Numbered from the stretch's first letter, positions 31,547 through 45,456 are shown. The stretch: 64,000 nucleotides of DNA from Moniliophthora roreri (GCA_001466705.2 LATX02000200.1:186001-250000); one strand, 5' to 3'. A program made the numbers and translations. The notes: generated by a model not told the origin, from the letters alone.

Positions 31547-33374
31547 ATGTCACTCCTCAAAGTCTCTGGAACCAAGATTGTCGATGAGAGTGGCAAGGAA
31601 GTTATCTTGAGAGGTGCTGGACTTGGTGGTTGGATGAAGTGCGTTCTCTATTTTCCTTGCTCTACTTGACTCTGACTGACCAACGTGTGTTTGAATCTCA
31701 GCATGGAAAACTTCATCTCAGGTCTTGTCTTCCTTCTCACCACTACCACACAGACACACCTAACCCCCGTCTACAGGCTACCCAGGCTGCGAATTTCAAA
31801 TCCGTGAGACACTAGCGGAGACCATTGGGCAGGAAAAGTCCGAGCTCTTCTTCGACAAGGTAAAACGTCCGTCCGTCTCCACACACCATCATCTCACGCC
31901 CTCGGCTTGCAGTTCCTCGAATATTTCTTCGAAGACGCCGATGTCAAGTTCTTTAGTAGCCTCGGTCTCAATTGCATTCGGCTTCCCTTCAATTACCATC
32001 ACTTTGAAGGTCGGCGAGCATCTCGAACACTCGAAGCTGTCATGATGCGATTGGACTGAAAACTTTTGCAGATGACATGAACCCCCGAGTTCTTAAAACA
32101 TCGGGATTCAAACACCTCGATCGTGTCATTGACATTTGTGCTCAGAACAACATTTACACTATTTTGGATCTGCATACTGCGCCCGGTGGACAGAACACTG
32201 ACTGGCATAGTGATCATGGTGGTCATATTGCAAACTGTACGTGGTGCCTGTACTGAACCGAAACGAAAAAGTCTTGTTCATTGTTTATTTTCGTAGTCTG
32301 GAACCACAAAGATTTCCAAGACCGCGTTATCTGGTTATGGGAAGAACTGGCTAAGCATTACAAGGATAACAAGTGGATTGCGGGGTATAACCCATTGAAC
32401 GAGTATGTCTCATTCATTCAAACCCAGGTACTAGATCTAATCCGTATCGTCACCTTTTTCTAGACCCACTGACCCAAAACACACCCGCGTTGTGTCCTTC
32501 TACGACCGCGTTTACCGCGCCATCCGCACCATCGACCCCGACCACACCATCTTCTTTGACGGAAATACGTTCGCATCAGATTTCTCACACTTTGGTGATG
32601 CCCATAAAGGATGGGAGAATACAGCCTATTCTATCCACGATTACTCACTTTTCGGGTTCCCGAATCAAGAAGAGTATACGGGTACGGAGACGCAGCAGAG
32701 GAGGTTGAGGAGGAGCTACGAGAAGAAGAGGGAGTGGATGGATGAGAGGGGATTGTGTGTTTGGAATGGAGAGTGGGGACCTGTGTATGCGAGACCGCAG
32801 TACGAAGGTGCTGATACGGATAGGATCAACGAGATAAGGTATCATGTTCTCAAGGATCAGCTGGCTATCTATAACAAGGTATGGATTTCGTTCATCTAAT
32901 GCCACACCTTACTCATACCAATCGTAGGATCGCCTCAGCTGGTCAATCTGGCTATACAAAGACATCGGCTTCCAAGGCATGGTCTACACCTCCCCCCAAA
33001 CGCCGTACATGGCCCTCTTCTCCTCTTTCCTCGCCAAAAAACAACGGTTAGCTGTAGACGCTTGGGGCGCAGACGATTCTGCCGTGCGAAAAGTATACCA
33101 GCCGCTCATTGATCACGTTACTAAAGAAATTCCGGAAAAGTACCAACACTTGTATCCATGGCCTGTTTGGAAGTTGGATGCGAGAGTAGGAAGGTTGGCT
33201 AGGAATATTTTGGTTAGTGAGTTCCTGGTACAGGAGTGGGCGGATCACTTTATCGGCAAGTCGGAGGAGGAGATTGATGAGATTGCGAAAAGTTTCAAGT
33301 TTGAGAATTGTTTGAAGAGGGAAGGGTTGAATAAGGCGATGATGGATAATGCACAGTTGGTGAAGGATGCTTGA
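31547..33374 (+). CDS. Glycoside hydrolase family 5 (glucanase-like)
   Basis: GH5 enzymes hydrolyse beta-glucans. Eight exons (31547-31638, 31702-31721, 31777-31859, 31913-32009, 32072-32236, 32297-32402, 32464-32878, 32928-33374) join in frame. Motifs are LRGAGLGGWMN at the N-terminus, GLNCIRLPFNYHHFE, ILDLHTAPGGQNTDWHS, the acid/base Glu in AGYNPLNEPTD and the nucleophile Glu in CVWNGEWGPVY. Late in the protein SWSIWLYKDIGFQGMVYTSP continues the barrel. No signal peptide is present, so it is probably intracellular, unlike the secreted exo-glucanases. Exact substrate is unknown. Confidence 0.88.
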
Positions 33375-34262
33375 AAGGCGGGGATGAGCCTGTGATGGAC
33401 CTTTTGAATGCAAACTGTATCAATCGATTTCCGAAATGCTGTACTACCGCCAAGTAATTCAAGTTCAAGTTGATTTAACGTGAAGTGGACAACGATAGTG
33501 GTTATCGCCTTATACCCATGGTAGGACTTGCAAGTTTTGAGGGGCATGGTTGTTAGATACGCTGACGACTGTATGCCTTGCCTCTCCAGCGTATACTTGA
33601 ATACTCATCTTCGAGGTCGCGACTATAAAGACATACATCGACTCTATAGGTACATTTTGTAGATGTAGAGACGCAAGCACTGGTAGAAGCGTCGTGTTGC
33701 ATAATTCTTAAAAGATGCCTAAAGAGTTTGGTGTATGTGATATTGCCGTCCAGAGTGACGCGTCAAATAGTTGGCCGCTGGCGCTGGTAAGTCGATCTAG
33801 ACGCTTCCTTTCGGTGTACTAGTCCCATCGGGTCTCGATCTGACGACTAATCGACTCTCCCCTCAGTGCGCTGAACTACACCATGATGATGGACATAGAT
33901 GAGCTTACCAATCCCAACGACCAACCCTTTGACGACGTCTCTCTGGATGGCAACATGTCACATACAGCAAACTCATTGCTGCTTTCAATCGGGCTCTTTA
34001 GGGACCTCTTTTTTCCTAGTACGCATCCTTTCACGACTTACCAACTATTCAGTGTTAGGGTATACCCTTTATGTATAAAATTACTAGCAACCAGTTTACT
34101 ATTCAGAACGACACTCGAGTGAGCCGTCGGCTATTCGGCTGAAGGCTGTGAGCACCGGGAGCAGATCGGGAGTAAAATTGCCGGAGGTCTAAACTATTTA
34201 GACTGCAACGTTGGCCATCATGAATTCACCTACCCCAGGCCTAGCTCAATTGGAGGGGCACT
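33375..34262. other. Intergenic
   Basis: A short open frame at 33883-34122 has no support. A faint tRNA-like pattern on the minus strand near 33800-33890 lacks a pairing acceptor stem. Nothing else is recognised. Confidence 0.35.
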
Positions 34263-35670
34263 ATGTCGACCAAGGACGTAAACTGGACACTATGCTTTCC
34301 ACGATCCTCTTCGTCTCCAATGGTAGTGAAGAGTCCCAAACCAACGACAATTCCTGAAAACCACATTCTGCTCAACGTCGATCGCTTTGGATTCTCGGCG
34401 AATAATGTCACGTATCAGGCTTTTGGGGAGCATCCTAGCCTACGGTGCGTCTACCTAATCTCTTTCCAAGTCGATGTTGCTCAGACTCATTTAACAGATA
34501 CTACGACTTTTTCCCTGCGCCCGAAAACTCGGAAGAAAACGTCTCCCCAAAGACGCACGGCGTGGTCCCCGTATGGGGATTTGCAACTGTAGTCGCATCT
34601 GCTCATCCCAAGGTCCACGTCGGAGAGCGCCTTTATGGGTACTTTGCACCGACAAAGTACCTTCTTGTACCTATTGATCCCAAGGACATAAATAAACATG
34701 CAATGTACGTTCCACGGCCTCAATTTCCTCCAGGTATGTCCTCTACCAGAGCTCAGAACCAGAATTAATCATACTGGTATGACTAGACCGACGACTCTAC
34801 CACCAAATCCTCCGATGCGCAACAGACCCTCTCTACACACCCACACCCGAAGCCGAAGATCTCATGATGCTCTATAGACCTCTCTTCTGGACATCCTACT
34901 GGTGTGAAGATTGGTTAGCCCACTCCGGCTACCATGGTGGATGCGACGCCATCCTCATCTCATCCGCATCTTCCAAAACCGCTTTCTGTTTCGCGTATTG
35001 CGCTAGGAATCGTGCAGCCCGAGGAGGTGTTACCGCAAATACCCGACTAATCGGGCTCACGTCTAAAAAGAATATGGAATTCACCAAACGATTAAATCTC
35101 TATCATGAAGTACACGAATACGACACGTTCAAGTCGGCGGAGGTTTTCCAAGGAGGACAAGGGAAGAGATGGATATACGTCGATGTAGCTGGGAGTGATG
35201 ATCTGAATAGCAAGGTGTTTGATTACTTTGCTTCGCCGTATACGGGGAGACTCGTTACAGCCGTGTCGCTTGGTATGACCAACGTTACGCCGGAATCGCC
35301 TGCTACGTCGTTGAACGCGGATGAAAGTACATTCAACGGTATCATGGCTGGAGCTGGAGGTCCGAAGGGTTCCGAATCCGATACTACTTCGTCGTTCTGG
35401 CCACGACTCGAAAGATTCTTCACACCGGAATGGGTTGAGGTTCGGAGGAAGGAGCTACCCCCGAGGGAGATTTTTGAGATGCAGAGGACAGAGTGGCAGA
35501 GGTTGATGAAGGATTGCGTTAAATGGGTCAAGATTGAACGAACATATGGACCAAAGGCGGTGAAGAAAGAGTATGAACGTATTGCGAAGAGCGGTGTTGG
35601 ACCGGATAAGGGCCTCGTTTGGAGTCTTTGGGAATCCGAGAAGGCGAACTTGGAGAAGGCTAAACTGTGA
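34263..35670 (+). CDS. DUF2855 family protein
   Basis: The family has no assigned function, although its fold is thought to resemble medium-chain dehydrogenases. Exons 34263-34444, 34498-34733 and 34787-35670 join in frame (434 codons). Marks are ILLNVDRFGFSANNVTYQAFG, the HGVVPVWGFATVVASAHPKV strand with VGERLYGYFAPTKYLLV, MLYRPLFWTSYWCEDWL, and ILISSASSKTAFCFAYCAR, which resembles a nucleotide-binding region. No signal or membrane segment is seen. The first ATG matching the family's short N-terminus is used. Confidence 0.85.
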
Positions 35671-35837
35671 CCTGCAGCTACCTGTACAACTTGAATCTAT
35701 AGTTTGAATGCTTCTAAGAAGACCTCGAGGAAACGGCGCGATTTTATCGGCCCGACAACACGGCAATGACCGACGCGTACATATGCTAGCGCGTTCCGGC
35801 TTCTGGTCCTTTCTTCCTGACCCCCAAGCCAGCAAAC

Positions 35838-36639
35838 ATGAGCATCAAGAACGACAATATTTCATGCTTTTACTGCCACAAAGAAAAGAAATCATGGAAG
35901 GACCTCAAGCGATGTGGCAGATGCAAAGGGCCTCTTTACTGTGTATGCCAGAATCGACCTCTACGCGTTTTTTTTTCTGCTGACGCCGATTTTCTACCCG
36001 CAGGATGCAACCTGTCAGCAGCGCGACTGGCCTTTCCACAAATCGAGCTGCAAAAAGGCCGCAGAATGGTACGACGGTTATCGTGCTTGCAGAGATGGCA
36101 GCATACACGAGGGCAAACTCGAGCTCATTACATGGAACACCCATGAATCTGAATTCGACATGGATCTGGGCTGGGGTGGTGTCGTACTTGAGGAAGCTCA
36201 AGATCATAAGCGTAAGTTTGAGGAAGAGTACAACGGAGATTTGAAAAAGTTTTTCAATTATTGGCCTCAAGGATTCCGTTGGACGTGCTGTGGACTTGGG
36301 GGAGACCAGAACTTTGGGTGCGACCATCATGGAGCAGGGAAAAAGCCTTGTACTTGTGATTTCTGTCGGTGAGTACTAGTAGCCTGTTCGTTAACGTCAC
36401 GGTACTCAATATCGACTGCTAGCATGGGAAAGTCGTTGCCAGACTCGATCTACAGGACGGTCACCCAGTCGAACGCAGGACTTCGTTTACGAAGGGGACC
36501 TGATCCACGGTACGTGGCCTTGGCATTCTAAAAGTCTTAAGATCCCAGATTGAAGTCGTCTCTTCTGCGCAGTTCATTCAACCCTGCCATTGCTGCAATC
36601 AATCATAGCGCTCGTACTATGATGGGACTAGAAATATAA
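35838..36639 (+). CDS. MYND zinc-finger protein, copy 1
   Basis: The MYND finger binds protein partners through two zinc ions. It spans the first intron: CFYCHKEKKSWKDLKRCGRC, LYC, then DATCQQRDWPFHKSSC. Exons are 35838-35942, 36004-36368, 36423-36509 and 36573-36639. The rest is a conserved extension with WYDGYRACRDGSIHEGKLEL, KKFFNYWPQGFRWTCCG and a Cys/His cluster GCDHHGAGKKPCTCDFC that could hold another metal. A paralog ends the window at 63220-63981. Cellular role is unknown. Confidence 0.85.
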
Positions 36640-36780
36640 TTCAGTATCCAGATTTACCGATCAAACGCCTTCATACGTTCCTCCCATGTAGACGGCCATG
36701 GCCCTAGCCCACGTTTCCAAAACTCGAAAAATACGCATCGTCTTCACTTGTACATATACAAATAATACCTTTGCAGCTGC

Positions 36781-37867
36781 TTAGCACCCGTTCAAGATAC
36801 TCGAAAGCTTATCCTTCTCTGCAGAGTCGACTGAAAGCTTGTAATAGTACTTGACTTGAACCCAAGCACGGGCGTAGGTGCAAGCATAGCTAGCAAGAGG
36901 AGGCATCCATTCAGCTGGATCTTTGTCGCCTGTCACGAAACGCCATTGGTCAACCGTCGACATCAAAGCAAGTTGTAACCGTACCCTTGGCTGAGTTTAC
37001 ACTGCTTGTGACAGGAACGAGCTGAGGTCGGGTCTTGGGAAAAGTGTAATCTCAGGACTAAGCAACAGGCGGAGACATATGTCAATCCTCACCAGGTCAT
37101 TCGCGAAGTCTTCTCTTTGAGCATCAGTCCAAGCACTGGCACCCGATACCCAGGCCTGTCAATAAAAGATTGTCATCGTATCATTTTCAACAAGTTGTGA
37201 TGAATGGTAAGGGATTTACCTCTTTCAGAGGTACAATATGGTCCTAGAAACGAAAAGTCAGTGTGAAAGTTGGGCATAATATGAACCACGGAACATACGA
37301 TATCCATATCACTGGCGGAGGTGTAACTGACATTGTCATATACAGAGACCCAGTTTCCGGAAGTAGCTTTGCAAGAGCTATCGGTAACAACGCTGAAGAC
37401 GGGGACAAAGGGTTGTATTAACGCTGAGGCTTCATCGCAGTATAGTGCACACATACTTGGTTCCATCACGCTTGAGGACCGCTATAAATAATGTCTATAT
37501 GACGAGATTTGAATTGGGTGAAGATACTCACTCTCGCGGGTGTCACATGTACCGGACACTTTAAAGTTTCAGTTGAGTTGAGATGATACAACACGAAGAA
37601 GAGAACGCACCAGTGTGCCAATGCTTGAAGTAATCTCTGCTGTAGGCGGGAGAGTTGGACTCTGCTTTCACGGTGACTGCGAGACAAGCATTAGCAATGT
37701 TCAAACAGTACGCAGAGAGACCTACGCTGTGAGAGGTAGCTTCTAGCCGTAGACGCTGCTATCGGAGTAGGGAGAGCACGACCCCAGAATTTAGCCTCTG
37801 GATTGACGGGTGCAGCCAGCACTGAGGCAATAGCACCGAGACGGACGAGAGGCTTGACGAAGAACAT
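36781..37867 (-). CDS. Secreted HNH nuclease-like protein (DUF1524)
   Basis: The N-terminus (MFFVKPLVRLGAIASVLA) is a signal peptide, so the protein is probably secreted. After several 45-65 bp introns the conserved core reads CDTRETVLKRDG, VYDNVSYTSASDMDIDHIVP (the His-containing betabeta-alpha-Me motif), LKEAWVSGASAWT, RPQLVPVTSSVNSAKGDKDP and a final YACTYARAWVQVKYYYKLSV ending in Cys. Conserved Cys pairs fit a secreted fold. Fungal members are probably extracellular nucleases, but that role is inferred from the fold. Confidence 0.85.
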
Positions 37868-38329
37868 GCCCGCTACGAGTCAAAGAGCTCCAAGGAGAGA
37901 CGGCAACACAGCCGTTGTCAGCTAATCTTTCCCTTTTATGCATCCCAGACATCTGTAACCTTGTGGACCCGAAGTCGCTATACCTAAGAACTATCCTTGG
38001 AGGGTAAAGTAGGTTATGCATCGATCAGTCTAACTCGGCGCCACATGTAGCATCCAAATGAATGATACCGTTCTTATCGAGATCAGCGGCGTGATACCAC
38101 ACACATGTGTGCAAGGGGGCACACAGCACAGCTCCTCATCTTGTGCCATGTTGCTGCTTGCTACTCAGAAGCAACAGCCGAAGAACGTTCTTATCTTACG
38201 GTACCCAACCGCCACAGGTTGGATCCAGTGCTTGGCTTTCCGGTGAGACCGAAGGACCGAAAGAGATCGTAGTGATCATCTATTGTCAATCCACGTGTGT
38301 GAAATTGACGACTCTGTATGGTACATTCC

Positions 38330-41300
38330 TCACTTCAAGTCAGCAAACATCGACTTTGAAGCTTCTAATGTTGATATTTCGGCTTCCAATGTCTTTCTCT
38401 GCGTTCAAAACGTTTGTGAGCGCCAAGTATCACCAAGAATGAGAACACTAACCTTCTCCTCATTTGTCTGCCGAACGTTCTCCGGAACAGTTGAAGCATA
38501 GTCAGGTTGAGATTCCTGCTTGATGACTTTCTGCAGACTCAGTTTTGCGACATCCAGCTTCTTCTCACATTTAGCTATCTCGACGTCGAGGTCCACGAGA
38601 CCCTAAGGGAGATGATCAGTACTGAACGGACGTATCGGAGGAGAGGATCCTTGCCCGCACGAGAGTATGAACAGTGATTGTTGAAGTGACGACAGCGCTT
38701 CCACATCCAGCCGGTACTTCTGCCAGGTCTTTCACCACCTGTGCACTCTTGCATCCCTTTGTGAGAGTAGCAATCGTTGCTGTCTGCGACTCGAGGAGCG
38801 TCGATTCACGAGCGTCTTTGGTATGTAAGAAGACTGCACAGCGTGCATGTTCATGAGCAAACCATCTATAATGATAGGCGAAAGTCTTACACTGAATGTT
38901 GTTCTGGAGGTTATATGAAGCAGCGAGCGACCTTCCAGCCTTGAGCACAGCAAACACAAGGTCAAAGTCCTTGTCAGCCTCCTCAAACACAAACGCCGAA
39001 TCCTGATAGAACGATCAGTATCAATTACGGCGCACACGATCACTTTTCACTTACAGATACGGGGAACGATGATAACATGATGGATGGAGTAGAATCATTC
39101 GGTCTTCGCGGTAACCTCTGCCAAAGCTCTTCTGTCACAAATGGCATGAACGGATGCAACAGCCGCAATCCGTGATCAAGGCATGTGTAGAGGGTCTGTT
39201 GAGCAGACTTTCGGGTGGCTTCAGGAGCCGATTCGTCGGTCATGGGTTTCATTGCTTCCTGTACGACGGGCAAAAATTAATAAGAGAAAAAGGTCCCAAG
39301 AAAATGAGATACAACGCACGATGTAGACATCGCAAAGTTCATACAACCAGAACCCATAAGCGGCGTTGGTTGCCATCATAAAGTTGCGGGCGGTGAACTG
39401 AGCGTTGATCTCGGTCGCAGCCGCGTTCAGCTTGTGAAGGATCCATCTCTCAACCAAGCTCTCTCTGCCGGTAGGCTAATAAAGGAAATCAGCATGAACA
39501 CACGTTTCATTTTGCGGGAGAAGCAAAATACGTACCTTGGCAGTTGGCTCAGGGACAAACGACTCATCCAGCTTCAACATGGCAAATTTGGTCGCATTGA
39601 AAATCTTGTTGCAGAACTTGCGATATCCTTCAACACGTAGAATTTCCAAGTTGATGTCCCGACCTGGAGGTATTCCAAATAAGAAAATGATTAGCCAACG
39701 ACAATCTTTTAGGCCAAGGCACGTACCTCCCGCAGAATAAGCGCACAGTGCAAATCTCAACGCGTCGGTACCGCACTGCGGTATACCTTTCGGAAAATCC
39801 TTCTTCTGCCCAGCCTTGGCCTTGGCAATCTCCTTCTCATCTAGATTGCCCTCGTGTAGTTTCTCATGTAACTCCTCGAGAGATAGCCCTTGAATCACGT
39901 CGATGGGGTCAATCACATTACCTAGTGATTTACTCATCTTGCGTCCGTGCGCATCCCGAATCATCGCATGACAGTAGACTTCTTTGAATGGTACCTTGCC
40001 AGTTAGTTTGATACCAAGCATGACCATACGGGCGACCCAGAAGAAGAGAATGTCCCACCCGGTTTCAAGGAGAGAAGCGGGATAGAAGTTTTGAAGGTCT
40101 GGGGTCTGGATGTAAGTATCAGTGAGGGTGAAATATTGAGAGAAAAATGGGACCTCACCTTTTCAGGCCAACCCATGATTGAGAATGGCCAAAGGCCGGA
40201 AGAGAACCAAGTATCTAAAACGTCTTCATCTTGCTCTAGTGTGAATTTGGCGCCACCAGCAATGGCTTTAGCACGTTCCGTAGCTTCTTCAATGTTACGT
40301 CCGACAACCCAGTTGGAACCGTCATTGTGCTGCATTACCGGTGTAAGCCATTCATCACATATAACTCAAACCACATATCACTTACATCCTGCTCTTTACC
40401 CTCAATCCGAACAAAGTACGCCGGGCACCGATGTCCCCACCACAACTGACGCGAGATACACCAATCCTGGATACCCTCCAACCATCTATACCACTCATTC
40501 TCCGACTGCTTCGGATAGATTTCCAGTTCGCCAGCTCTCGTCCGTGCGATAGCTTCCTCAGCTAGGGGCTTGCAATTTACCCACCATTGAGGCTTGAGAA
40601 CAGGTTCGATAATATCTCCCGATTTACTGGTCAAAGGTCAACATCAGCATAGAATATTTTGGTGACAAGTCCAAACACTTACCTGCAAGTAGGCACCTTC
40701 ATAGGATTATCTTTCACCTCCACAAACAACCCCTTCTCCTTCAACGCGTTTACAACAGCAACTCGCGCATGGAATCTTTTCATACCCTTGAATTTTTCTC
40801 CGGCATTGGCGTTGAGTGTTCCATCATCATTGAGAATGTTTATGAACTCGAGCTTGTGTCTTACACCAACTTCGTAATCGTTAGGGTCATGAGCGGGAGT
40901 GATCTTGACGGCGCCAGTACCGAATTCCATGTCGACCATGGTGTCTGGGACGATAGGCATTTTCCGGTCGATGAATGGGTGGAGAGCAAACTTGCCGTGG
41001 AGGTGCTATGGTGTTAATGCAAATTGAGAGACGGGAGGTATAGAATACAAAAGTGGTAGATAGCATACCTTGTAGCGTGCATCGTCGGGGTGAACAGCGA
41101 TAGCTGAATCACCTAGCATGGTTTCGGGACGAGTGGTCGCCACAACGAGTTTCTCATCTAGTTCATGTTCAGTCAGTTTCGGAGTATCCTCGTAGAAAGA
41201 AACATACCAGATCCCTCTATCGGATACGCAAAGCTGGTAATGACACCAAACTCGAACCTTTCCTTGGCGTCGTAGCCGGGGACGTTGAGGAGTGTTCGGC

Positions 41301-42381
41301 CTGTGAGTTCCATTTGATCGACCTGCGAAAATACTTAACATCATTGAGGAAGCTGGTGCGCTGAACGTGCCTCGAGGTTGGACAGAGTCGTATTGAGCCT
41401 TACACACCAATTCACGAGACGATTTGCCCGATAAATGATCCCATCCTCATGCAGGCGACAGAAAGTTTCGATGACGGCCTTTGACAAGCTAGGGCTCATT
41501 GTAAATGCAGCACGATCCCAGTTATAGCTTCCACCTAAACGTTGAAGTTGGTTCGTGATACGACCTTGGTACCTAACGGGTGGTCAAACACACCGAGCTG
41601 GAAGCGGAAGAAGGTGGTGCTCACTCATTCTTCCAGTCCATCACGGTCTCGAGGAACCTTTCTCGACCCAAATCATGTCTCGTCTTGCCAGTAGTTTTGA
41701 AAAGACGTTTTTCTACAACGGATTGTGTTGATATTCCTGCATGGTCGAAACCAGGTGCAAATAAGGTTGTTTTTCCAAGCATGCGATTCCATCTAATGAG
41801 TGTATCTTGAATGGCTGTAGTCAACGCGTGTCCGATGTGCAGACTTCCGGTAACATTGGGAGGAGGTGCAGGAATAACGAATAGTCCTTCAGATTTGGGT
41901 TTTCCGTCTGCGGTGAGTTGGGGAGCGAAGTATCCTTGAGCATTCCACCAGTCGTACCAAGCGGCTTCTACGGCTGTAGGGTTGTAGCCGCTGGCCATGG
42001 GTTGGGAAAGATCTGCAAAGAGGTTAAGTACGTGTTCAATCTTAGAGTTGGAGTGGCACGTACCCTTCTTCTCGCCTTTAGGTGTAGTATTCACGAATGG
42101 AGCCTCTTCTTCCTTCTTCTCCTTTTCAGCCTTTGCCTTCTTCTCTCCCGACCCGATGGCAGCAGCAGCAGCATTCTTGACGGCTTTCGCAGCCAATTTG
42201 GCTTCTTTTTCTAGTTGCTTGGCCTTCTTTTTCGCTGAATCACCGACGCGTTAGATCTATCTTTCGACGAGGATTGACAAGGTCAAATACCTGCACTCTT
42301 GGAATTCGGATCCTGGACATTTTGAGCATTTTGAGGAGGATCTGCAGGAGTGGAATTTTGCGGGGGTGCGGACGTCGACAT
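38330..42381 (-). CDS. VAS1: Valyl-tRNA synthetase
   Basis: This class I enzyme charges tRNA-Val. The minus-strand gene has many short introns. A Lys/Ala-rich eukaryotic N-terminal extension precedes the catalytic core. HIGH is in [20 protein letters not shown], the editing domain contains [20 protein letters not shown] and [20 protein letters not shown], and KMSKS is in [14 protein letters not shown]. The anticodon-binding domain has [18 protein letters not shown] and [18 protein letters not shown]. The C-terminal coiled coil ([20 protein letters not shown]) ends at 38330 after a last intron. It is a single-copy housekeeping gene and a good anchor for synteny. Confidence 0.96.
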
Positions 42382-42685
42382 TACAGAGATCCTAAGGATA
42401 GATGGTGGAGGTCTGAAGGCAAGTGTTCGAAATCGATATGCCAGTAGCATTCGAATCGAGTCACACTTGCACTTTTTTCTCGTGACTCGACCTTTTTCCG
42501 GACAAAACGCGCTCAGTCACGTAGATTAGATATCGGCAAGCTCGAGCTCGACACGATTTCCTATATACTGTACATAGTGGTTCGCTTTTCGGTGCTGACA
42601 GGAATTGCTTAGTGCCAGCCATAGCACTTGAGCCACATGTAGGGTGAGTCTTACCCCTATTTTTATTCTTTTCCCCTACCACCAC

Positions 42686-43139
42686 CATGGCTACCACGGT
42701 TCACGATACCTCAAGCAGTCCTAATTCTCTCGATGTAACTGCATCTCCTCCTTCTCATGCTTGTGATCGGTGAGTTGCATTACACTTCCAAAGCAATCAT
42801 TTCCAAATTCTTTTCACCAGACATAAACATAGCCTATCCAGTACTCGACCAATACTTATGTTGGAATCATCCTATATCTCGCACTCGCCATTGTTGGCTT
42901 CTTCACATCACACTTTTCATCGTCTCACTCATATCCGCCGTCATCAACGCTGGCAATGTCCAATACAATTTCAGTGATACTCCTTCCTCGTGTCTCCTTG
43001 CCACAGCTTGTGGATGTCTTGCCACCGCTTCTGCATATCTGCAGAGCTTCTTCGTATATCTAGAGCAGTTGGCACAGCCACATCTCTTCCAGTACAGAAA
43101 CACCCCGCCCCGCAACAAATCTGGGCAACGCTGGTAATG
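42686..43139 (+). pseudogene. Decayed paralog of the four-helix membrane protein
   Basis: The frame LLHITLFIVSLISAVINAG with FSDTPSSCLLATACGCLATA aligns by eye with [17 protein letters not shown].. and [18 protein letters not shown] of the gene at 60596-61398. The upstream ATG at 42686 leads into a different frame through the only plausible intron, and the early membrane segments are missing. The copy is the left arm of an inverted duplication. Confidence 0.55.
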
Positions 43140-43874
43140 GACGCCAGGAAGATCCCAGTCATTCTTGAAAGTAAGCAGACTCACTTTTCATGGCATATGC
43201 TCTATTACTGAAGGCCCAATCTCCCAGGTTGCACAGTTGTGCTAAAACAATGCGGCAGTCACAGTAGGAAGTGATTAGGTACAGTGAGGCCTGTTTGCAT
43301 GATAAAAGTGCTGGGATATTATAATCAATATACCTTTCTTCTACCAAGGAAGGTCGGACTCCACACTACACAGTAGTACACCATCGCTTAGTGACACTGT
43401 ATTCATCAAACGTACTATGAATTGGATGCCTCAACGCCAGACGCTGTCAGTTGATCAAAATAGTCAAGGTTGCCAGTGAGGTTCCTGAGGATCAGCAATG
43501 ACCTTGAAAGCCGGAGCATCATACGTTGGCAGTGATACGGGAACATGTGCAGTGAATGATTGCAATTGGTGACCATCACCCTGAAATCCATGTATATGAG
43601 CAAATACAGGTAGCTATATTACAATTACCTGTATCCTGTATCATAGTCCTTCCAAGTTCAAAGTCAATCTATCTATTCCCCCATCTCACCCGTTAAACAC
43701 CCTCATCATCCTCAAAACTCTATGTCCGTTTCCCGCATTTCGCCCAAAACTACTGCTTCAACCTCGTTGTCCATAACTCTATACTTATCAAGTGATGTCA
43801 TCACACTGCGGAATAAGAGGTGGTTGGCATATTCACGTATTCGTTCACTGAATGTTAGGTTGGATGAACATGCC

Positions 43875-44144
43875 ACCTATGGTGCCCAGGTAAAACGTCA
43901 TAGTAGAAGGCACAGTCCGGGTGGTTTCCGCCCTCTGATGAGAACGTTTTCTGCATCAAAGGCCTGTATGCGAATATCTATCTTTTATCTTCTCGAATAT
44001 GCTAATATCTTCCTCTCAGAAACCCCAAGCCGCGTCGGCCGTCCTTCCTGAGCCACTTTCCCTTTTAGATCGTCCACGTTTCACCTTCCCTTTCAAGAAA
44101 ATACAAAATCACGCCATATTGCTTGTTGTCGTCTCCCACAACCG
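43875..44144 (+). repeat. Left terminal inverted repeat
   Basis: Matches the reverse complement of 49450-49719 with only a few mismatches. A third partial copy lies at about 48590-48879 in inverted orientation, ending at an N. Confidence 0.85.
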
Positions 44145-44763
44145 TATTGACCACCCTCCGTTTCACCCTCAATCCAGCTATAATCTGCTCATCTTGGATC
44201 ATTTAGCCAGCTTCAGTATCAATGACCCTATAACGACAACCCTGCAACAACTCAGACAATGACAGTCTCGGGCCATAGGTTTCAGCAGATCAACAATTTA
44301 TATTTTTTCACCTTGGGTCAGGCTAATGCAGGGAGGCGGTCCAGCACATTGGGGGGTTTGGGCTCTGGCATTGATGATAGTTTATTGAGAGCTGGTCCAT
44401 GAAATGCAGTGACTTACTGGTATGTACGCCTGCTGGTTCAGTGAAAGGATTACGGGCACTGACTTCTGCATTCTTCCCCTCAGGACTGTCCACGACGCCT
44501 TCAGCCTGAAATATGGTCCTTGCACTGGTCATCTTCATCCCTAGAACTCCCTCCTGACTCCCGCTACTATTATATTTCTGTCTTTCCATACCAACAAAGG
44601 AATCAAATTTTCTTACCTCTCATGGCACCACTGTGGGTTCTCGGACTACAGCAGCATGCCGTATCGGCCGTGTACGGTACGGGTTTGAACAGGTTCAACT
44701 CATCCCGTCCACCGTCCTGTATAAAGCTCAAATTTTTTGTCAACGGTACGGATACGATAGCCA

Positions 44764-45174
44764 TACAGCTGTAACTGTTGCCACCGTATATATGGGCATG
44801 GCGTCCAGCCCTAGTGTAGATTTTCCATGTACATTGTTGCTTCTCATTGAGCCATCGCAGTGGCGTGTCTATATATCAGCCTACCTCTATATCATTATAC
44901 ACCTTGGAATGATTGAAGTCCATCTCCGAGACTAGTACAGTGCTGCAGACAAATAAGAATGCCAGTAGCTGTGAATTTTGTTGACTATTTGATGAGATAG
45001 CATCCTGGTTTCTCATAAATGTGTCTTAAAGCATGCATTAATTGAATAAGCATTTAGAAAATGGCATGAAGCCCTGAAGGTAAAAAAAAAAATTATGGGA
45101 AGATCTGCTCGAGGACTATATTGATGGTGCTTCGATTTACATTTGATCATGCACAACTTACTCAAACGAACATC
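44764..45174. repeat. Inverted repeat arm (partner 46255-46666)
   Basis: About 410 bp that recur in reverse orientation at 46255-46666, including the poly-A tract near 45085 and TGCACAACTTACTCAAA. A further piece, 45297-45371, recurs inverted at 46668-46740 just beyond an N. The two arms surround a MITE. Confidence 0.8.
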
Positions 45175-45456
45175 CCAGCACATCTACGGCTTGCGCTGAT
45201 CCAGTTTCTTCAGAAACAGCAGATAATAACACCAGATATTGTATTTGTATGCTTCCATGGGAGCCACCTTGCTAGACAAGCTCGAGAGACATTGAACTCA
45301 TTCTGCATGGAGAGTTTCTATTTATGTGGAGAGTTCCTATATTCTTCCCTCTCCAGCTCCAAGTCTCCGCTGTACAGCAATTTCTTGTTGGCCCAATCTT
45401 AAGACAAGTATTCCGGATGAATGTACAAGCATCGGGGCTCAAAGGAAGGTGTACAT

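Noticed and set aside
33790..33890. Possible tRNA gene on the minus strand
   Set aside because: Weak A- and B-box-like motifs, but the acceptor ends do not pair and there is no clear anticodon stem.
34225..34262. tRNA D-arm-like sequence CCTAGCTCAATTGGAGG
   Set aside because: No B box follows at a proper distance. It is the leader of the DUF2855 gene.
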